A stretch of 64,000 bases of DNA from JAHLMO01 sp038997305 (GTDB lineage Archaea; Aenigmatarchaeota; Aenigmatarchaeia; CG10238-14; SpSt-28): contig JAWAZZ010000002.1 of assembly GCA_038997305.1 (NCBI GenBank), positions 1 through 64,000 on the forward strand, read 5' to 3'. Numbering within the stretch: the first letter of the stretch is position 1; each line of letters starts with the position of its first letter. The notes under the pieces are model-generated. The model ran no database searches, was not told the DNA's origin, and saw only the letters and a list, made by a program, of their open reading frames with translations. The translations under genes and the position numbers were made by a program. Positions 60,671-64,000 of this stretch are shown here, piece after piece.

Positions 60671-61394
60671 AAATAAGCTTTAAGAAATACATAAAGACTA
60701 TACCAACAATAAAGATTATTATCATTAAGAACCTCTTTTTAATTTTTGATTCCTTATTTATATTTGGTAAAATGTCAACAGTAGATAAATACAAAAATCC
60801 GCCGCCGACTAAAGCTAAAAGTATATAGACGAATTCCTTAGTTAAAAAAACATACCCTATTACTCCTCCTAAAATTGCAGATAATTGCGACAAAAAAGTT
60901 AATAATATAGCTTTTTCTCTTTTGAAATTACTAGCTAATAAAAGAGAGAAATTACCAAGTTCTTGTGGGATTTCGTGTAAAATTATCGCTAATGTAGTAA
61001 AAATTCCTAGATAAACATTAATAGAGTAGGTTATTCCTATACTTATTCCATCCAAGAAATTGTGTATAACATCAGCTATTATAACTAAATATCCAAAAGA
61101 GTGTATAGTGCATTTATATTCATGACAATGATGCCAATGAAAAACAAATTCTAAGAAAAGAAAAAACAAAAATCCAATTATTAATATTAGAAGTGCGTTT
61201 TCTTTTTCTAAATTCTCTAATGCTTCCGGTAAGATATGCAAAAATGAATTAGAAAGTAATACACCTGCTGAAAAAGGAACTATAAATTCGATAATTCTTC
61301 TAATTTTTCTTTCCTTCATCAAAAGCGAGAAAATTCCAACTAATCCAGTCAAACTTACAAATAAGGTTGATAGAAGAACATAAATCAAGTTCAT
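60660..61394 (-). CDS. ZIP family metal transporter
   Basis: The 244-aa protein has eight membrane helices and the ZIP motifs HILPEALE, the histidine-rich loop HWHHCHE, HNFLDGISIG (helix 4) and HEIPQELGNF (helix 5). It brings in zinc or another divalent metal. It overlaps the upstream 95-aa gene by 4 nt. Confidence 0.9.
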   Translation of the reverse strand: MNLIYVLLSTLFVSLTGLVGIFSLLMKERKIRRIIEFIVPFSAGVLLSNSFLHILPEALENLEKENALLILIIGFLFFLFLEFVFHWHHCHEYKCTIHSFGYLVIIADVIHNFLDGISIGITYSINVYLGIFTTLAIILHEIPQELGNFSLLLASNFKREKAILLTFLSQLSAILGGVIGYVFLTKEFVYILLALVGGGFLYLSTVDILPNINKESKIKKRFLMIIIFIVGIVFMYFLKLIYER

Positions 61395-61678
61395 AATAAT
61401 ATAAATTTAGCTATTCTATAATTTTCGAAATTTTCTGGTTCGAATATTTTCTTAACTTCACACTTTACATTTAAATCTTCAAATATATATTTTAAATCAT
61501 ATACATATTCGTTAACTCCGCAAGTTTCGCAAAAAACGCCTTCAAATTTTATTATTACCTCTATTTTATTATCCAGTTCTTTTATTTTCAACAAATTTGC
61601 AGTAGCTTCGGGACTTCTAAATTTGTTGTACTTATCTAAAGCTTGCATTATCTTTTTGATATATACTTTTTTGTTCAT
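61391..61678 (-). CDS. small protein with CxxC coupled to ZIP transporter
   Basis: The 95-aa protein has a helical start, beta strands (KIEVIIKFEGVFCETCGVNEYVYDLKYIFEDLN) and one C-X2-C pair. Translational coupling to the ZIP gene suggests a metal-linked role, for example a binding or sensing protein, but no family was recognised. Confidence 0.55.
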   Translation of the reverse strand: MNKKVYIKKIMQALDKYNKFRSPEATANLLKIKELDNKIEVIIKFEGVFCETCGVNEYVYDLKYIFEDLNVKCEVKKIFEPENFENYRIAKFILL

Positions 61679-61718
61679 ACTTCTTTAAAAGATTTTAAAT
61701 ATTTTATACTATAAATTT

Positions 61719-62108
61719 ATGGTAAAGTACCATGACGAAATAAAAGGAAGAACACCTACAGGAGCAAAATTTATTCCTCATTATAAGGTTAAAAAGAAAT
61801 GTCATATAGGAGGATATGATATAAACCCAGAATTATCTGAAACAGAAAAAAGGATTATCGAAAGAACAAAAGGCGGTGGAAAAAAAGTAAAATTAAAGTT
61901 CGTAACTTATGCGAATGTTTTTGATGGAAAAAAATACAGAAAGGTAAGAATATTAGATGTTGTTGAGAATAAAGCACATCCTCTTTTCGAAAGAAAGAAG
62001 GTAATAACAAGAGGCGCAATAATTAAAACTGAAATAGGATTAGCAAAAGTGACCTCTAGACCTTCGCAGCATGGAGTAGTAAACGCAATCCTAATAGAAT
62101 CTAAATAG
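61719..62108 (+). CDS. rps8e: ribosomal protein eS8
   Basis: The 129-aa protein reads YHDEIKGRTPTGAKFIPHYK, RTKGGGKKVKLKFVTYANVFD, and RGAIIKTEIGLAKVTSRPSQHGVVNAILI, a full archaeal eS8. It belongs to the small subunit. The 3' end overlaps rio1 by 8 bp, convergent. Confidence 0.95.
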   Translation: MVKYHDEIKGRTPTGAKFIPHYKVKKKCHIGGYDINPELSETEKRIIERTKGGGKKVKLKFVTYANVFDGKKYRKVRILDVVENKAHPLFERKKVITRGAIIKTEIGLAKVTSRPSQHGVVNAILIESK

Positions 62109-62802
62109 TTTTTATTAGTTCGTCTTCACTCAAATATCTAGAAAAAAAGTTGTTAATATTTTCCAAGTCTTTTTGAAAATGGATATCAAAAATTTGAGAA
62201 TCTTTTCTTACCCCATGGCTAAAATCAATAAAATACGCTTTTTCATTTCCAACCATTATGTTATGCTCACTTAAATCTCCGTGAGAAATTCCGACTTTTT
62301 TTAATTTTTTTAGATCTTCTATTATCTGAGAATATAATTTTTTGGCTAAGTCGTAATTCAATTCAACATCCTTTAACAAAGGATATGGAATTCCGTTTTC
62401 TCCTAAGAATTCCATTACTAAAATATTTTGATATGAAGTTATAGGCTTTGGGCAATTGATTTTTGCTTTTTCATAAGCTATTTTTAAATTTCTGTATTCC
62501 CTATTGCACCACGCAAAAACAACATTTCTTTTTTCTCTTTTAACTCTTTCATATCTGCTATCTAAACTCAAAAGATTTCTCATGTGCTTAAAATCTATGT
62601 GGTATATTCTATAAATTTTAATAGCTATATCATTTTTTTCAAAATCTTTTCCTAAAAATATTACACTTTCTTTTCCTTCTTTTATTATACCAACAATACC
62701 AAAAATTATCATTTTATTTCTTAGTTCTACTAATGCCTTTATGGTTAAATTATCTAAAACTTTCGAATAAACCTTTAACTCTTCTTTAAAATCTAAGCTC
62801 AT
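62101..62802 (-). CDS. rio1: Rio1-type atypical protein kinase
   Basis: The 233-aa protein has the flexible P-loop GIIKEGKESVIFLG, an invariant lysine in AIKIYRIYHIDF, the catalytic ISHGDLSEHNIMV and the metal loop FIDFSHGV. Rio1 is a 30S maturation ATPase. It overlaps aIF1A by 17 bp; the operon NMD3-aIF1A-Rio1 is all ribosome and initiation functions. Confidence 0.93.
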   Translation of the reverse strand: MSLDFKEELKVYSKVLDNLTIKALVELRNKMIIFGIVGIIKEGKESVIFLGKDFEKNDIAIKIYRIYHIDFKHMRNLLSLDSRYERVKREKRNVVFAWCNREYRNLKIAYEKAKINCPKPITSYQNILVMEFLGENGIPYPLLKDVELNYDLAKKLYSQIIEDLKKLKKVGISHGDLSEHNIMVGNEKAYFIDFSHGVRKDSQIFDIHFQKDLENINNFFSRYLSEDELIKTI

Positions 62803-63091
62803 TTGGTAAGTTCTTTATATACCCATTTTTTCTTAACCAATTTACTTCGCTTTGTGTATATACATGGATAATATCTCCTTTATCATCTGTAAATGGCCAT
62901 TTTTTTAATATAACTACATCACCAACCTTTATCCAAACCTTTCTTGCAATTTTTCCAGCTATTCTTCCCATTCTTTCTTTTCCGTCTTCGCAAATAACTT
63001 TTACTCTATCGCCAGCGTAAAACATCTCTACCATACCATAAACTTCTCCATTTTTTTCGTCTGCTAGTCTAATTTTTACTTCTTCGCTCAT
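62786..63091 (-). CDS. eif1a: translation initiation factor aIF1A
   Basis: The 101-aa OB-fold protein reads GEVYGMVEMFYAGDRVKVICEDGKERMGRIAGKIARKVWIKVGDVVILKKW, given here in part to identify the family. It helps place the initiator tRNA in the A-to-P site of the small subunit. It overlaps the NMD3 stop in ATGA. Confidence 0.94.
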   Translation of the reverse strand: MSEEVKIRLADEKNGEVYGMVEMFYAGDRVKVICEDGKERMGRIAGKIARKVWIKVGDVVILKKWPFTDDKGDIIHVYTQSEVNWLRKNGYIKNLPNELRF

Positions 63092-63750
63092 ATTTTTCTT
63101 ATTAGTATAGTATCTAAATATAATCTTTTTCCCTCTTTTACACCAACTAAAGTTCTTGTTACTTTATATTCTATTTGGAATTTTCTTGAAATGAGCTTTA
63201 ATATCTCATATGCAACTTTTTTTGAACCAATATATAAATCTATGCCATCCTTTTTTCTCTCTATTTTGGAAATAAAGCTTAAAAAATCTGTTTGGTTTCT
63301 ATTATTCACATAGTTTTCTATTTCTTGCAAAAGCTCATCGCTCACGTCAAATCTCAATTGTAAAATTGCTTGTTTATATCCGCTATTTTTCATTGCACAG
63401 AACTTACATGTAAAAGGTTTTTCCTTTATTTTTATGTTCTTTTCTAAAATAAGCAGATTATCTTTATAAAACTTCAAAAACAATTCTGGATAATTCAGTT
63501 CATAATTTATATCCGCATTTACCTTCAAATGTTCAGAATGTTTTACATAATGATCTATTGCTTCTTCTATTGTATTAAATAGAAATTTTTTCGAAAAAGA
63601 ATATTTTCCGCAATACTTACAAACGTATATTGTCTGAACTTCTGGAATTTTTAAACTTTTTTCAAACTCCTTTCTAAAACAGTCTATACAAAACTTCTCT
63701 ATGAACAAATCTGTTTCTCTCCCACACTTTGGACAAATTTTTCTCAACAT
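63088..63750 (-). CDS. nmd3: NMD3 ribosome-assembly protein
   Basis: The 220-aa protein has the NMD3 zinc ribbon series: CPKCGRETDLF, CIDCFRKEF, VCKYCGKY, and CKFCAMKNSGYKQAILQLR. It is the archaeal short form, which acts in 50S biogenesis or 50S anti-association. It starts the NMD3-aIF1A-Rio1 operon and is divergent from the rhomboid gene by 34 bp. Confidence 0.9.
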   Translation of the reverse strand: MLRKICPKCGRETDLFIEKFCIDCFRKEFEKSLKIPEVQTIYVCKYCGKYSFSKKFLFNTIEEAIDHYVKHSEHLKVNADINYELNYPELFLKFYKDNLLILEKNIKIKEKPFTCKFCAMKNSGYKQAILQLRFDVSDELLQEIENYVNNRNQTDFLSFISKIERKKDGIDLYIGSKKVAYEILKLISRKFQIEYKVTRTLVGVKEGKRLYLDTILIRKI

Positions 63751-63784
63751 TAAAAATAAATACTTTAACTTTACAAAAAGATTA

Positions 63785-64000
63785 ATGAAATATACATTTT
63801 ACTTACTTTCGACAATCTTTGTAGTTTTTTTGTTTCAAATTATCATAGATAATTTTACTTCGATATTTTCTTTAATTCCTAAAAAAGTTTTTGAAGGAGA
63901 ATTATGGAGAATCGTTACATCTATTTTTTTACATGCAGATTTTTTCCATCTGTTTTTCAATTCATTTGCTTTATTGATGTTTGGACCAATTTTGGAAAAT
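63785..64000 (+). CDS. rhomboid-family protease, 5' part
   Basis: The first 72 codons read from ATG 63785 to the window end. It begins MKYTFYLLSTIFVVFLF, then ELWRIVTSIFLHADFFHLFFNSFALLMFGP, read in pieces. This is the WRxxTSxFxHxxxxHLxxN signature of rhomboid intramembrane serine proteases. The catalytic GxS and His lie beyond the window, so activity cannot be judged. Confidence 0.88.
   Translation, partial: MKYTFYLLSTIFVVFLFQIIIDNFTSIFSLIPKKVFEGELWRIVTSIFLHADFFHLFFNSFALLMFGPILEN

Overview
The window is a gene-dense, very AT-rich piece of an archaeal chromosome. Archaeal markers are plentiful: ribosomal proteins eS1, eS4, uL5, uS14, uS15, eL8 (L7Ae), eS28, eL24, eL33-type L35Ae, eS8 and an eS26-like protein; EF-1 alpha, aIF1A and NMD3; PCNA, family B polymerase, RadA, RPA, a histone fold, Hel308 and NurA-HerA; SRP54/FtsY, TFS and AglB. 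The compaction, two short-intron tRNA genes, an isolated 5S rRNA gene, an archaeal C/D-box guide RNA, many small proteins and scattered ribosomal operons suggest a reduced DPANN-type lineage, Nanoarchaeota-like by inference. The tRNA and 5S stems are very GC-rich against the AT-rich background, which suggests growth at high temperature (inference).

Layout. 0-5 kb: a repeat- and hairpin-rich leader, a membrane-anchored regulator, an MntA-HepT toxin-antitoxin pair, Hel308, then a C/D sRNA and tRNA-Pro. 5-14.5 kb: IleRS, tRNA-Ala, an OB-fold/TctA-like membrane pair, a thiol-redox group (half-active PDO, thioredoxin reductase, MIP18-type protein) and two fused nucleotidyltransferase-HEPN proteins. 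14.4-17.9 kb: translation block (L35Ae, uS14, uL5, eS4, EF-1 alpha, TRAM). 17.9-24.5 kb: FNR-type reductase, AEP primase-like protein, PhoH-KH ATPase, Tmk, then Elp3 and a Trm9-like methyltransferase, which act in sequence on wobble uridine, and intron-containing tRNA-Gln. 24.5-28.8 kb: AglB, a SecD-like membrane protein and a PAP2 phosphatase.

28.8-38.5 kb: a long minus-strand replication/repair run (histone, glycosyltransferase, RPA, RadA, Bud32, HTH, a 21-bp repeat array, HTH, a degenerate PolD small subunit, PolB, a KaiC-like ATPase and its HTH partner). 38.6-43.5 kb: L7Ae-S28e-L24e, a Cas4-like nuclease, tRNA-Leu, a site-2 protease, eS1 and uS15. 43.6-49.8 kb: tRNA-Asp with a 17-nt intron, 5S rRNA, SRP54/FtsY, TrmB, a decayed EamA transporter, tRNA-Ala, PCNA and TFS. 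49.9-54.5 kb: a type IV pilus-like set, eS26-like protein and a frameshifted gene. 54.5-64 kb: NurA-HerA, AdoMet decarboxylase, PIN, MBL hydrolase, Taw3, THUMP methyltransferase, AMMECR1, ZIP, eS8, Rio1, aIF1A, NMD3 and the start of a rhomboid gene.

The most interesting signal is the pair PolB plus an adjacent DP1-like protein that has lost its phosphodiesterase metal motifs, with a C-terminal four-cysteine module on PolB. This resembles the eukaryotic arrangement of a catalytic B-family subunit and an inactive B-subunit. Next are the 21-bp repeat array in the same run, a dual-target 16S rRNA guide RNA, and convergent genes that share or abut stop codons throughout the window. Coordinates were read by eye; no alignment or search was run.
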